The translations under genes were made by a program, and so were the position numbers. From Armatimonadota bacterium (GTDB lineage Bacteria > Armatimonadota > Fimbriimonadia > Fimbriimonadales > GBS-DC): DNA of 57,400 bases. Shown here in pieces: positions 24,319 to 32,910 of the stretch (its first letter is position 1; each line of letters starts with the position of its first letter). The stretch covers positions 1-57,400 of the forward strand of contig JAIMAN010000011.1 in the NCBI GenBank assembly GCA_023511915.1, given 5' to 3'. The notes beneath the pieces were generated by a model. The model worked only from the letters and a program-made list of their open reading frames with translations, had not been told where the DNA came from and made no database searches.

Positions 24319-26667
24319 CTACACCTCCTCCAGCGCGTCGCACAGGATGCGCTCCACCAGTTCGCCGAAGGCGATGCCCGCCGCTTCCGCGCTGCGCGGC
24401 AGCAACGAGGTTGGCGTCAAGCCCGGGATCGTGTTCACCTCCAGCACATAGGGGGTCGTCTCGCGCACAATCATATCCACGCGGCTCATGCCCCGACAGC
24501 CCAACGCGAGGTGCGCCGTAATCGCTGTCTGCTGCAGCAGGTGCAGCACTTCAGCGGGCAAGCGGGCGGGCACAATCTCTTCGGTCTCGCCCGGCGCGTA
24601 CTTGGCGTGGAAGTCGTAGTAGCCGCTCTTGGGCGCAATCTCCACAGGGGGCAGCACATACGGCTCGCGCCTGCCCAGCACAGGCACGGAAACCTCCACG
24701 CCCTCGATGAGTTCCTCCACGAGCGCGTTCTGGTCGTAGGCGAACGCCTTGCGCAAGGCGCGGGGCAGCGCGTCCCACTCGAATACGCGCGTCGCGCCCA
24801 GCGTCGAACCGCCCTGATTCGGCTTGACGATAATCGGCAGGCGCAGGCGACGCCGCACGCGCTCAAGGCTTTCGTCATCAGCGTCACTGAGCAGCAAGGC
24901 GGGCGGCGTGGTCAGCCCCACCTCGTGGAACACCATCTTCGCGATGTATTTGTTCATCGCCAGCGCGCTGGGCAGCACGCCTGAACCCGTGTAGGGGATT
25001 CCAAGCAACTCCAGCAGCCCCTGCACCGAGCCGTCCTCGCCGTGCCTGCCGTGCAGCACGATGAACGCCACATCGGGTCGCTCGCGCGTCAACAGTTCCT
25101 GCAAGCCCCAGTAGCCCTCTTTGCCCGTCATCAGGGCGGGGTCTACAGCAACGACATGGTACTTCTCGGGGTCCAACACCTGCATCACGCGCAGCCCCGA
25201 CAGCAGCGACACATCCCGCTCGGGCGAGTCGCCGCCCATCAGCACGGCGACCGTGAGCCGACGCGCCTGCCCGCGCGCCTCCAGCCGACGCAGCAGCATC
25301 GGCGCGACCTTCTCGATGTCCCCCGCGCCCATCACGACCACCACATCGTTGGGCTGAAGGTGCGGAATCAGGCGCGACGGAATCTGCTCCTTGACGGGCA
25401 CATAGAGCGTGGGCGGGCTGTCGCGCTCCAGCAGCCCGTCGGCAATCAACGCCGCGCTCACGCCTGGGATCGGCTGCTCGCGTGCGGGGTAGATGTCGGT
25501 GACGACCACGAAATCCGCCGCGCCGAGGCTGTCAATCAGCCCGTGCAGTTGGTCGCGCGTGCGGCTATACAGATGCGGCTGGTAGACCACCACCAGGCGA
25601 CGATTGGGGAACCGCTGGCGCAGCGCGCTCAGCGCAGCGCGGATCTCGGTCGGGTGGTGCGCGTAGTCGTCCACGACCGTGATGCTCATCGCCTCGCCGA
25701 CGATTTCCTGCCTGCGCTTGACCCCACGAAAGTTCGCCAGTGCGCCCGCAATCACCTCCGTCGGTATCCCCAGCAGCAACGCGATACAGATCGCCCCCAG
25801 CGCGTTCTGCACATTCTGCTCGCTCAAGTACGGGATGCGCAGCGTCGGCTCAGCGTCCGAGAGCCAGTGGCTATTGTAGACACGGAACGCGGTGTGGGTC
25901 GGCGTGCGCTCGGTGATCTCCGCACGCAGGTCGTTGTGCGATGCCAGCCCGTACAGAATCGGCGGCCGCTCGTGCCCGCCGATGCCGTGCAACATCTTCA
26001 GCATCTCGCGCACGCCTGGGCTGTCCCCGCAGGCAATCAGGTAGCCCTCGCGCGGCACATGCTTGGCGAAGTTCACGAAACTTTTCAGCAGTCGCTCAAA
26101 GGCGCCGTGATAGTCCAGATGATCAGGCTCGATATTCGTGATTAGCGCAATCTGCGGCTGGATGTCCAGAAACGAATCGTATGCCTCGCACGCCTCCACG
26201 ACCGCCCACTCGCCCTTGCCCAGTCGCAGGTTGCCTTCCCACGGTTCGGGCAGGGGCACATCCGCGCCGATTAGCACGAGCGGGTCGTGCCCTGCGGCTT
26301 CCAGAATCGTGGCGGTCATCGCGGTCGTGGTGGACTTGCCGTGCGTGCCCGCAATCGCAATCACTTTGTGGTCGCGCAGCAGCCAGCCCATCAGTTGCGA
26401 GCGCCGCCAGATGGGGATTTCACGGCGTATCGCCTCGATCACTTCGGGGTTGTCGGGGTGGATGGCGTCGGAGACCACGACCCAGTCGGGCTGCCCCATG
26501 CGGTGGGCGTCGTGTGCAGCGTAGGCATCCACGCCGATCGCACGCAGGGCGTGCAGGGTGGGCGATTCAACAAGGTCGGAGCCGCTGACCGCCGCGCCCT
26601 TGTGCCGTAGCCAGCGCGCGAGCGCGGACATCCCTGCGCCGCCGATTCCAACACAATGGAACCGCAT
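24319..26667 (-). CDS. murC-ddl: Fused UDP-MurNAc:L-alanine ligase / D-Ala-D-Ala ligase (MurC-Ddl)
   Basis: Residues 1 to ~460 are MurC: CVGIGGAGMSALARWL, ATP loop AGTHGKSTTTAM (about 106-117), EPDHLDYHG and VVDDYAHHPTEI. After a short linker near LEARGQARR, residues ~471-782 are an ATP-grasp D-Ala-D-Ala ligase: VLMGGDSPERDVSLLSG, HGRHGEDGSVQGLLELLGIP, VKPNQGGSTLGA and EVNTIPGLTP. Both halves keep their catalytic motifs, so the enzyme should add L-Ala to UDP-MurNAc and also make the D-Ala dipeptide. The ATG at 26667 fits the MurC N-terminus; the track's 83 extra codons lie over murG. The same fusion is known in Chlamydia. Confidence 0.95.
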   Translation of the reverse strand: MRFHCVGIGGAGMSALARWLRHKGAAVSGSDLVESPTLHALRAIGVDAYAAHDAHRMGQPDWVVVSDAIHPDNPEVIEAIRREIPIWRRSQLMGWLLRDHKVIAIAGTHGKSTTTAMTATILEAAGHDPLVLIGADVPLPEPWEGNLRLGKGEWAVVEACEAYDSFLDIQPQIALITNIEPDHLDYHGAFERLLKSFVNFAKHVPREGYLIACGDSPGVREMLKMLHGIGGHERPPILYGLASHNDLRAEITERTPTHTAFRVYNSHWLSDAEPTLRIPYLSEQNVQNALGAICIALLLGIPTEVIAGALANFRGVKRRQEIVGEAMSITVVDDYAHHPTEIRAALSALRQRFPNRRLVVVYQPHLYSRTRDQLHGLIDSLGAADFVVVTDIYPAREQPIPGVSAALIADGLLERDSPPTLYVPVKEQIPSRLIPHLQPNDVVVVMGAGDIEKVAPMLLRRLEARGQARRLTVAVLMGGDSPERDVSLLSGLRVMQVLDPEKYHVVAVDPALMTGKEGYWGLQELLTRERPDVAFIVLHGRHGEDGSVQGLLELLGIPYTGSGVLPSALAMNKYIAKMVFHEVGLTTPPALLLSDADDESLERVRRRLRLPIIVKPNQGGSTLGATRVFEWDALPRALRKAFAYDQNALVEELIEGVEVSVPVLGRREPYVLPPVEIAPKSGYYDFHAKYAPGETEEIVPARLPAEVLHLLQQTAITAHLALGCRGMSRVDMIVRETTPYVLEVNTIPGLTPTSLLPRSAEAAGIAFGELVERILCDALEEV

Positions 26668-26693
26668 CGACAGACTCGGCTCCCGATTCGTCG

Positions 26694-27806
26694 TCAGACG
26701 GATGCCTGTGGGTGTATACACTGCCCAACCTCCTCCAGCAGTTGCACGATGCGCTCGGCGGCGTTCGGAATCGCCCACGCTTGCCCAGCTGCTCGCATCT
26801 GGGCGCGTCGTTGCGGGCAATCGCGTAGTGCCAGCAGCGTCTCCGCCAGTCGCTGGGGTGAAAGCGCGGCTTGCTCGATCACCTCCGCAGCGCCCCGCCT
26901 CGCCAACGCCGTGCAATTATACCGCTGATGCCCCCCCGCCGCGTGGGGGTACGGGATGAGGATCATCGGCAAGCCGTTGAGCGCGAACTCGGTCAGGCTG
27001 CCTGCGCCGCCGCGCCCGATGACCACATCCGCCGCGCGATATGCTAGCCCCATTTCCCGCCCTGCCAGAAACGCCCGCGGGTGATAGTTGCCGTTCAGCC
27101 CCAGCCTGTCGGCGGTGCTGCACACCAGTTGGTAGTGCGCCTCGCCCGTCAGGTGCAGCCACTGCAGGTCGCCCGACGGCAGGTACTGCACGGTGTTCAG
27201 CACGGCTTCGTTGAGCGCCTGCGCGCCCTGACTGCCCCCGACCACCAGCACGCAGAACTTGTCGCGCTTTAGCCCAAAGTGGTCGCGTGCGTCGGCAGGC
27301 TCCACTTCGGGCAGGTACACTTCGGGGCGCACGGGCAGCCCAGTGCGTATGGTCTGTGTCCCGCCGAACGCCTGCGCGGCTTCCTCGAAGTTGACGCATA
27401 TCCGCATCGCCCGCCGCGCCAGCCAGCGGTTCGCCTTGCCAGGCAGCGCGTCAGGCTCCAGCAGCACCAAGCGTTGGCTCAGGCGTAGGAACCCCATCGC
27501 AATCGGCACGGAGGCGTAGCCGCCTGTGGTGAACATCACCTCCGCGCCAAACGCTTGCAACTGCTGACGCGCTTCGCGTCGCGCCCGCCACAGGGTCAGC
27601 GCGACCGACCACGGCGTGCGCCGCGTGGAGCGCAGCCCGCTCATCTCCAGCAGCGCGTAGGGCACAGGGAGCGCAACGCGCCCCTCGATGCCGTGCCGCG
27701 CGCCCAGGTACAGCACTGCGTGCCCGCGCGCCTGCAACGCCTGCGCCACCGCCAGCGCAGGGAACAGATGCCCGCCCGTGATCCCGCCCGCGATTGCGAC
27801 CCTCAT
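26694..27806 (-). CDS. murG: MurG: lipid I to lipid II GlcNAc transferase
   Basis: This GT-B enzyme adds GlcNAc to lipid I on the inner face of the membrane. AGGITGGHLFPALAVAQAL is the first glycine-rich loop (GGTGGH in most homologs). VVGGSQGAQALNEAV is the second, and GRGGAGSLTEFALNGLPMILIPYPHA marks the UDP-GlcNAc site. The usual HAADDHQ is here HAAGGHQRYN. Length (370 aa) is normal. It overlaps ftsW at ATGA and precedes murC-ddl by 26 nt. Confidence 0.95.
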   Translation of the reverse strand: MRVAIAGGITGGHLFPALAVAQALQARGHAVLYLGARHGIEGRVALPVPYALLEMSGLRSTRRTPWSVALTLWRARREARQQLQAFGAEVMFTTGGYASVPIAMGFLRLSQRLVLLEPDALPGKANRWLARRAMRICVNFEEAAQAFGGTQTIRTGLPVRPEVYLPEVEPADARDHFGLKRDKFCVLVVGGSQGAQALNEAVLNTVQYLPSGDLQWLHLTGEAHYQLVCSTADRLGLNGNYHPRAFLAGREMGLAYRAADVVIGRGGAGSLTEFALNGLPMILIPYPHAAGGHQRYNCTALARRGAAEVIEQAALSPQRLAETLLALRDCPQRRAQMRAAGQAWAIPNAAERIVQLLEEVGQCIHPQASV

Positions 27807-29047
27807 GGTGTCTCCCGCATCAGGGCGATTCCGACACCGACGGCAGCCATCAGGCTCACCAGCGCGGAGCCGCCCGCGCTCACGAACGGCAGCGGCAAGC
27901 CCATCGTCGGCATCAAGCCCACCGCCATGCTAAGATTCATCAACGCGCCCGCGCCAATCCACACGCCCAGCCCTGCCAAATAGAGCCTGCCCGCGCGGGT
28001 GGGCGCGCGCGCCGCGCTCTGAAAACACGCCCACACCAGCAACGCCAGCAGCGCGATGACACCCAGACTGCCCAGCAGCCCAGCCTCTTCGGCGATTGCT
28101 GCGAAGATGTAGTCGCTCTCGACGGCGGGCAGGCTGCGCTTCTCGCGCCCGCCGCCCAGCCCAACGCCGAACAGCCCGCCACTACCGACGGCAATCTGCG
28201 CCCGCACCATCTGATAGCCCGCCTCGCGCTCGTGCGTCCACGGATCCAGTGTCGCCTGTATCCGCTTGATCACATACGCGCCGGGCTGCGTCTCCCACGG
28301 CTGGTTGCGCAGCGCGCCCAGCATCAACGGCGTCGCGACCATCACACCCGCCAGAAACGCCACACCCAGCCCCACCAGCAACACCCACTGCGTTCGCAGC
28401 CCGCCCACGAAACAGACGCCAAACCCCAGCAGCAGCACCAATACCGCCGTATCCTTGTCAGGCTGCAGAGCAATCAGCCCGCCCCCAGAGAGCCACAGTA
28501 GCGCGCCGAGCCACAGCCCAACCGTCGGGCGCAGGCGCGGCGCGCTGCACACTGCCGTTAGCCACAGCAGCGTCGCCAGTTTGTAAAACTCAGCAGGCTG
28601 CAGCGTTATGCCACTCAACGCGGGAATGGGCACGCCAATCCAGCGCGTTGCGCCGTTAAGCGTAAGCGCGCCGGGTAGTTTGAGCGCGAGCCACAGCAGC
28701 GCGCCCCATCCCAGCAGCAGCCACACCCACGCGCTCGCCAACCAGAACCGCCCGCGCACACGACTGCATCCCCACAGTACGCCCACACCCATGAGCAGCC
28801 ACAACGCCTGCATCAGCACAGGGCGCAGCGTCAGAAGCGGGTCAGGCGCGTAGCCATCCCGCGTCAAGCGGTTCAACTCGCCAATCGCGATGCTCCCCTG
28901 AAACAGCAGCCCCACCAGCGCAAGCGCGAACGGCGTCCACAACAGCGCAGGATGCACCCGCGCCGTGCGCGTGCTGGGTTGCACAGGCGTCTGGCGCGGC
29001 GGCTCTATCGGACGACGAGCGTTTCTCAAGGCGTGGGACTGTCGCAT
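27803..29047 (-). CDS. ftsW: SEDS-family glycosyltransferase FtsW
   Basis: A polymerase of lipid II at the septum. About ten membrane segments are visible. The SEDS signatures include GATRWIGVPIPALSGITLQP and QPAEFYKLATLLWL, then LQPDKDTAVLVLLLG, then AVESDYIFAAIAEEAGLLG, and finally LPLPFVSAGGSALVS near the C-terminus. The ATG at 29047 has GGGAGGTG 6 nt upstream; the 535-aa ORF in the track includes 121 residues antisense-like over murD. It overlaps murD by 22 bases. Confidence 0.94.
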   Translation of the reverse strand: MRQSHALRNARRPIEPPRQTPVQPSTRTARVHPALLWTPFALALVGLLFQGSIAIGELNRLTRDGYAPDPLLTLRPVLMQALWLLMGVGVLWGCSRVRGRFWLASAWVWLLLGWGALLWLALKLPGALTLNGATRWIGVPIPALSGITLQPAEFYKLATLLWLTAVCSAPRLRPTVGLWLGALLWLSGGGLIALQPDKDTAVLVLLLGFGVCFVGGLRTQWVLLVGLGVAFLAGVMVATPLMLGALRNQPWETQPGAYVIKRIQATLDPWTHEREAGYQMVRAQIAVGSGGLFGVGLGGGREKRSLPAVESDYIFAAIAEEAGLLGSLGVIALLALLVWACFQSAARAPTRAGRLYLAGLGVWIGAGALMNLSMAVGLMPTMGLPLPFVSAGGSALVSLMAAVGVGIALMRETP

Positions 29048-30519
29048 CCATGCACCTCCCGTACCAAGCGTTTGAACTGCTCTCCTCTGTCGGCGAAGTT
29101 GCGGAACTGGTCGAAACTCGCGCAGCCTGGCGCAAGGATGACCGTGTCGCCTGCGTGCGCCACCCGACGCGCCTCCGCAACCGCCCGCGCCAAGTCGCCG
29201 ACATATTGCCAGCGCGTGTAGCCAAGCGCATCCAACGCCGCGCCGATTGCCCCACCATCCCGCCCGATCAGAAACACCTGCGTTGCGTGCTGCGCCAGCG
29301 ACTGCGCCAGTTGCGCGATACTCTCGTTTTTGTCCACCCCGCCTGCAATCACGAGGCACGGTTTTGGGGTCGCCTGCAGCGATTTCTCCAGCGCGTCGGC
29401 GTTCGTACACATCGAATTGTTAATGTATCGCACGCCGTCCCACGCGCCGACGAACTCCATGCGATGGGGCGCACCCGTGAAACTTGCCAGCGCCTCGCGC
29501 AACTGGTCAGGCGTGCAGCCCAGAATGCTGGCGACCGTCGCCGCCGCAAGCGCGTTCTCCAAGCCGTGCGTGCCCAGAAGGGCGGGTTTGGGCAAGTTGG
29601 CGATGTTTAGGTTTTCGCTTGAAATCTCTACATACGGCTGGGAGGCGGCAAAGAATTTGACTTGAAATTGCCCAACCCCCTCCTTGAGGTTCCCCCTGCT
29701 CGCAGGGGGAACCGAGTCGTCATGGTTCCCCTCGCGAAGCGGAGATGCCTGCCCCGCTTCTCGGTTCCCCTCGCGAAGCGGGGGGAACCTTAAGGAGGGG
29801 GGCACACCTAAATAGTCCAACACCCACCCCACCCCCGCATCCTCGCCATTCAGCACCGCCCAGTCGTCGGGCGTCTGGTTCGCCAGAATCTTCGCTTTCG
29901 CCAAGGCGTAGGCTTCCCAAGTGCCGTGATAGTCCAAGTGGTCGTGGCGAATGTTGGTAATCACGGCGATTCTGGGGCGGAAGGTGTGCGTGTGCAGCAG
30001 TTGGAACGAACTGACTTCGGCGACGAGCCATTCGTCGGGCGCGGCGCGCTCGGCGGCTTCCGTGAGCGTCTGCTCGCCGTCGATGCCCGCGATGTTCCCG
30101 CACAGGCGCGCACGCAACCCCATCGTGCGCAGAATGTGGTGAATCAGCAGCGTGGTGGTGGTCTTGCCATTCGTGCCTGTGATAGCGACGATCGGGGCGC
30201 GCGCGATTCGGTAGCCCAGCTCGATTTCGCTCCACACGAGCACGCCTGCCGCTTCCGCCAGCGTGAAAATCGGGTGGCTGGGCGGCAAGCCTGGGCTGAC
30301 CACCACAAGGTCGTACCCATCCAGGCTTTGGGGCGCGTCGGTTCCCGTGTGTAGGGCAACGCCCAGCTCGGTCAGCGCGTCCGCGAAGGGCAACTCAGCA
30401 TGCAACTCTCGGTCAAAAACCTCTACTCGTGCGCCTCGTCGCGTCAGCGCGCCCGCCGCCGCGACGCCGCTGCGCCGCGCGCCTATGACCGCTACCCGTT
30501 TGCCCGCGAACTCGCTCAT
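29026..30519 (-). CDS. murD: MurD: UDP-MurNAc-L-Ala:D-Glu ligase, with an in-frame repeat insertion
   Basis: The Mur ligase motifs are present: VAITGTNGKTTTTLLIHHIL (ATP loop), NIRHDHLDYHGTWEAYALAK, the HGLENALAAATVASIL segment, and the C-terminal FTGAPHRMEFVG and VIAGGVDKNE. The enzyme adds D-glutamate to the stem peptide. At 497 residues it is longer than the usual ~450. The excess is a ~42-codon low-complexity stretch (SLRFPPLREGN ... PPASRGNLKEG) encoded by a palindromic DNA element (29676-29801) in the linker before the NLEN-type motif. The reading frame stays open through it. GAGG precedes the ATG by 5 nt. Confidence 0.94.
   Translation of the reverse strand: MSEFAGKRVAVIGARRSGVAAAGALTRRGARVEVFDRELHAELPFADALTELGVALHTGTDAPQSLDGYDLVVVSPGLPPSHPIFTLAEAAGVLVWSEIELGYRIARAPIVAITGTNGKTTTTLLIHHILRTMGLRARLCGNIAGIDGEQTLTEAAERAAPDEWLVAEVSSFQLLHTHTFRPRIAVITNIRHDHLDYHGTWEAYALAKAKILANQTPDDWAVLNGEDAGVGWVLDYLGVPPSLRFPPLREGNREAGQASPLREGNHDDSVPPASRGNLKEGVGQFQVKFFAASQPYVEISSENLNIANLPKPALLGTHGLENALAAATVASILGCTPDQLREALASFTGAPHRMEFVGAWDGVRYINNSMCTNADALEKSLQATPKPCLVIAGGVDKNESIAQLAQSLAQHATQVFLIGRDGGAIGAALDALGYTRWQYVGDLARAVAEARRVAHAGDTVILAPGCASFDQFRNFADRGEQFKRLVREVHGCDSPTP
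29676..29801. repeat. Palindromic element, 126 bp, inside murD
   Basis: 21-bp outer arms (CCCCCTCCTTGAGGTTCCCCC and its reverse complement with one mismatch) enclose several smaller hairpins built from GGTTCCCC(C/T)...GGGGGAACC. A unit beginning GGTTCCCCTCGCGAAGCGG occurs twice, 39 bp apart. The length is a multiple of three and no stop codon arises on the murD strand. Related copies lie at 33538 and 41207. Confidence 0.88.
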
Positions 30520-30526
30520 CGTCGCC

Positions 30527-31519
30527 TCACCAACGGCTGATAGCGACGCCGCCTGCCGCCGCTATTGCACCCGCCAGCCAGAACCGCATCACAATCGTCG
30601 GCTCCGCCCAGCCCAGCAGCTCGAAATGGTGGTGAATCGGCGTCGCCCGAAATATGCGCTTGCCTCCACGCAGCTTGACCGAACTCAGCTGCACGACCAC
30701 GCTGAGAATCTCCGCCGCGAACACCAGCCCGACCAGCGCGAACGCGCCCCACTGCTGCAGCGCAGGCGCATGCAGCAAGCTACGAAGCGTCAGCAGCCCG
30801 AAACTCGCGCCCAGAAACATCGACCCCGTGTCGCCCATAAACACCCGCGCAGGATGCACATTCCACCACAAGTACCCCACACATCCGCCTGCGACCATCA
30901 GCGCGTAAGCGACCCAACTCCCCTGCCCTGTGCTGATGGCGTACACGCCCAGCATCGCCAGCGCGGTCAGCCCCGCTGCCAATCCGTCCAATCCATCCGT
31001 CAGGTTGAACGCATTCACCCAGCCGACCAGCCAAAGCACTCCAAGCGCGAAGGTCGCAGGGGTCAGCGGCAGTTGTGCCCCGCTCGCCTCTGCACTCCCC
31101 AGCAGCGGCTCGGCAGCACCCGACGCCGCCAGCCACAGCACATAGATGCTCACGCCCCCCGCAATCAGCTGTAGTGCGAGTTTCTGTTTCCACTCCAGCC
31201 CGCGCTGCCCCGTCCAGCGACGAATCCAGTAGTCGTCCAGCAGCCCGATGAGCGCGAACCACGCCGCGCCTGCAAAAATTACCAGTATAGGAACCAGCGG
31301 CTCGCGCGTCAGTCCCGCCCACGCCGCCAGCCCCACGGCGACCCCCAGCATAATCAACAGCCCGCCCATCGTAGGCGTGCCCTCTTTGACGCGGTGCGTT
31401 TCGGGCGCGTAGGCGTAGATGGTCTGGCGCGCGCGGATGCCTGCCAGCCAGCCAATCCCAGGCTTGCCCAGCAACAGGGCAGCGAGCGCCGCCGTCAGGA
31501 ACACCAGCGCGTCGGTCAT
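30527..31519 (-). CDS. mraY: MraY: phospho-MurNAc-pentapeptide transferase
   Basis: The enzyme moves phospho-MurNAc-pentapeptide onto undecaprenyl phosphate to make lipid I. Motifs: HRVKEGTPTMGGLLI near the N-terminus, FALIGLLDDYW (DD motif), NAFNLTDGLDGLAAG, HPARVFMGDTGSMFLG and ATPIHHHFELLGW. Ten membrane helices fit the hydrophobicity. The ATG at 31519 overlaps the murF stop (ATGA); the track's extra 127 codons are antisense to nothing real and lie over murF. 330 residues is normal. Confidence 0.96.
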   Translation of the reverse strand: MTDALVFLTAALAALLLGKPGIGWLAGIRARQTIYAYAPETHRVKEGTPTMGGLLIMLGVAVGLAAWAGLTREPLVPILVIFAGAAWFALIGLLDDYWIRRWTGQRGLEWKQKLALQLIAGGVSIYVLWLAASGAAEPLLGSAEASGAQLPLTPATFALGVLWLVGWVNAFNLTDGLDGLAAGLTALAMLGVYAISTGQGSWVAYALMVAGGCVGYLWWNVHPARVFMGDTGSMFLGASFGLLTLRSLLHAPALQQWGAFALVGLVFAAEILSVVVQLSSVKLRGGKRIFRATPIHHHFELLGWAEPTIVMRFWLAGAIAAAGGVAISRW

Positions 31520-32910
31520 CGCATCACCGCCTGCTCCAGCCCCAGCGCGCGCGAGCCTTTCAGCAACACGCAGTCCCCCTTCTGCACCGTGCGCAGCAGC
31601 CACGCGCGCGCTTGCTGGGGCGTCTCGAAGTGCAGCAGTCGGCTGGGGGGAAATCCGCCCTCCCTGGCGGCAGCCGCCGTCCATAGCACTTCGCTTCCAA
31701 CCAAAACCACATAGTCCAACGGTTGCGTCGCAAGCCAGCGTCCCAGACTCCAGTGCAACCGCATGCTGTACGCGCCGAGTTCCTTCATGTCGCCCAGCAC
31801 GGCAATCCGTCGGCGCGCGGGGATTTGGTGAATCAGCACCTCCAACGCGGCGCGCATCGAGTCGGGGTTCGCGTTGTAGGCGTCGTTGATCAGCGTCCAT
31901 CCTTCAGGCTGACGCTGCAGCGCCATGCGCATCTCTGGCAGATGGGTGTGGCGCAGGGCGCGCGCCGCTGCTTCGGGCGCAACGCCCAGCACGACCGCCG
32001 TCAGCAGCGCAGCCGTCGCGTTCATCAGCAGATGCTCGCCCAGATAGGGCAGCTCTACCCACACCCGCGCCTGCACTTCGGGCAGGTTCAACGCCACGAC
32101 GCCTGCCGTGTAGTCCTCGCCCAGCTGCACCTCCGTCAGACGGGCGTGCGCTTCGGGATGGCGTCCGAAGGTGTAGATGATCTCGCACGCGCAGCGCGCC
32201 CGCAGGAACTCGTAGAACTTGTCATCGCGCGGCAGTATCGCAATCCCATCGGGGGGCAACGCCTGCACCAGCTCCGATTTCGCTTCCGCAATCGCCTCAC
32301 GGCTGCCCAGCTGCTCGATGTGCGACCAGCCGATTTGCGTGATCACCCCGACGCGCGGCTCGGCTATCTCGGCAAGATAGGCGATTTGCCCACGCCCACG
32401 CATCGCCATCTCCTGCACCATGAATCGGCAGTCGGCGTCCAGCTCGAACAGCGACAACGGCACGCCGAGTTCAGTGTTTAGGTTTCCTGCGTTTTTTTGC
32501 ACAGCGTTGGGGTAGCCCGCCTCCAGCGCAGTGGCAATCATCTCTTTGGTGGTGGTCTTGCCCGTGCTGCCCGTTATGCCAACGACGGTCGCGTTGAACT
32601 GTTTGCGATAGTATCGCGCGAGTTGCCCCAGCGCGTGGACGGTGTTCGGCGTGCGCAGCAGGGGCATCTCCTCCGCGCCCAGCGGCACATATTCCACCAG
32701 CGCGGCGACTGCGCCCTTATCGAACACCTCCTGCAGGTAGTGGTGTCCGTCGGTGCGGTTGCCCCGCAGCGCGACGAATAGGTCGCCTGCTTCGGCAACG
32801 CGGCTATCGATGCACACGCCCGTGACGGCGACCGCTTCAGGCGCGCGGATGTTCACAGGCTTCGCGCCTGTCGCCTCGATGACCTCAGAGAGTGGCATGG
32901 CTCGTCTCAT
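31516..32910 (-). CDS. murF: MurF: UDP-MurNAc-tripeptide:D-Ala-D-Ala ligase
   Basis: Adds the D-Ala-D-Ala dipeptide to the stem. VCIDSRVAEAGDLFVALRGNRTDGH is the N-terminal Mur domain. VVGITGSTGKTTTKEMIATAL is the ATP loop and INDAYNANPDSMRAALEVL is the typical MurF C-terminal motif. 464 residues is normal. It overlaps murE and mraY by 4 bases each. Unlike murD and murE it carries no repeat insertion. Confidence 0.96.
   Translation of the reverse strand: MRRAMPLSEVIEATGAKPVNIRAPEAVAVTGVCIDSRVAEAGDLFVALRGNRTDGHHYLQEVFDKGAVAALVEYVPLGAEEMPLLRTPNTVHALGQLARYYRKQFNATVVGITGSTGKTTTKEMIATALEAGYPNAVQKNAGNLNTELGVPLSLFELDADCRFMVQEMAMRGRGQIAYLAEIAEPRVGVITQIGWSHIEQLGSREAIAEAKSELVQALPPDGIAILPRDDKFYEFLRARCACEIIYTFGRHPEAHARLTEVQLGEDYTAGVVALNLPEVQARVWVELPYLGEHLLMNATAALLTAVVLGVAPEAAARALRHTHLPEMRMALQRQPEGWTLINDAYNANPDSMRAALEVLIHQIPARRRIAVLGDMKELGAYSMRLHWSLGRWLATQPLDYVVLVGSEVLWTAAAAREGGFPPSRLLHFETPQQARAWLLRTVQKGDCVLLKGSRALGLEQAVMR

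Noticed and set aside
29650-29810. GGTTCCCC repeats as a CRISPR array
   Set aside because: The repeats are inverted and nested, not direct with unique equal-length spacers, and there are no cas genes.
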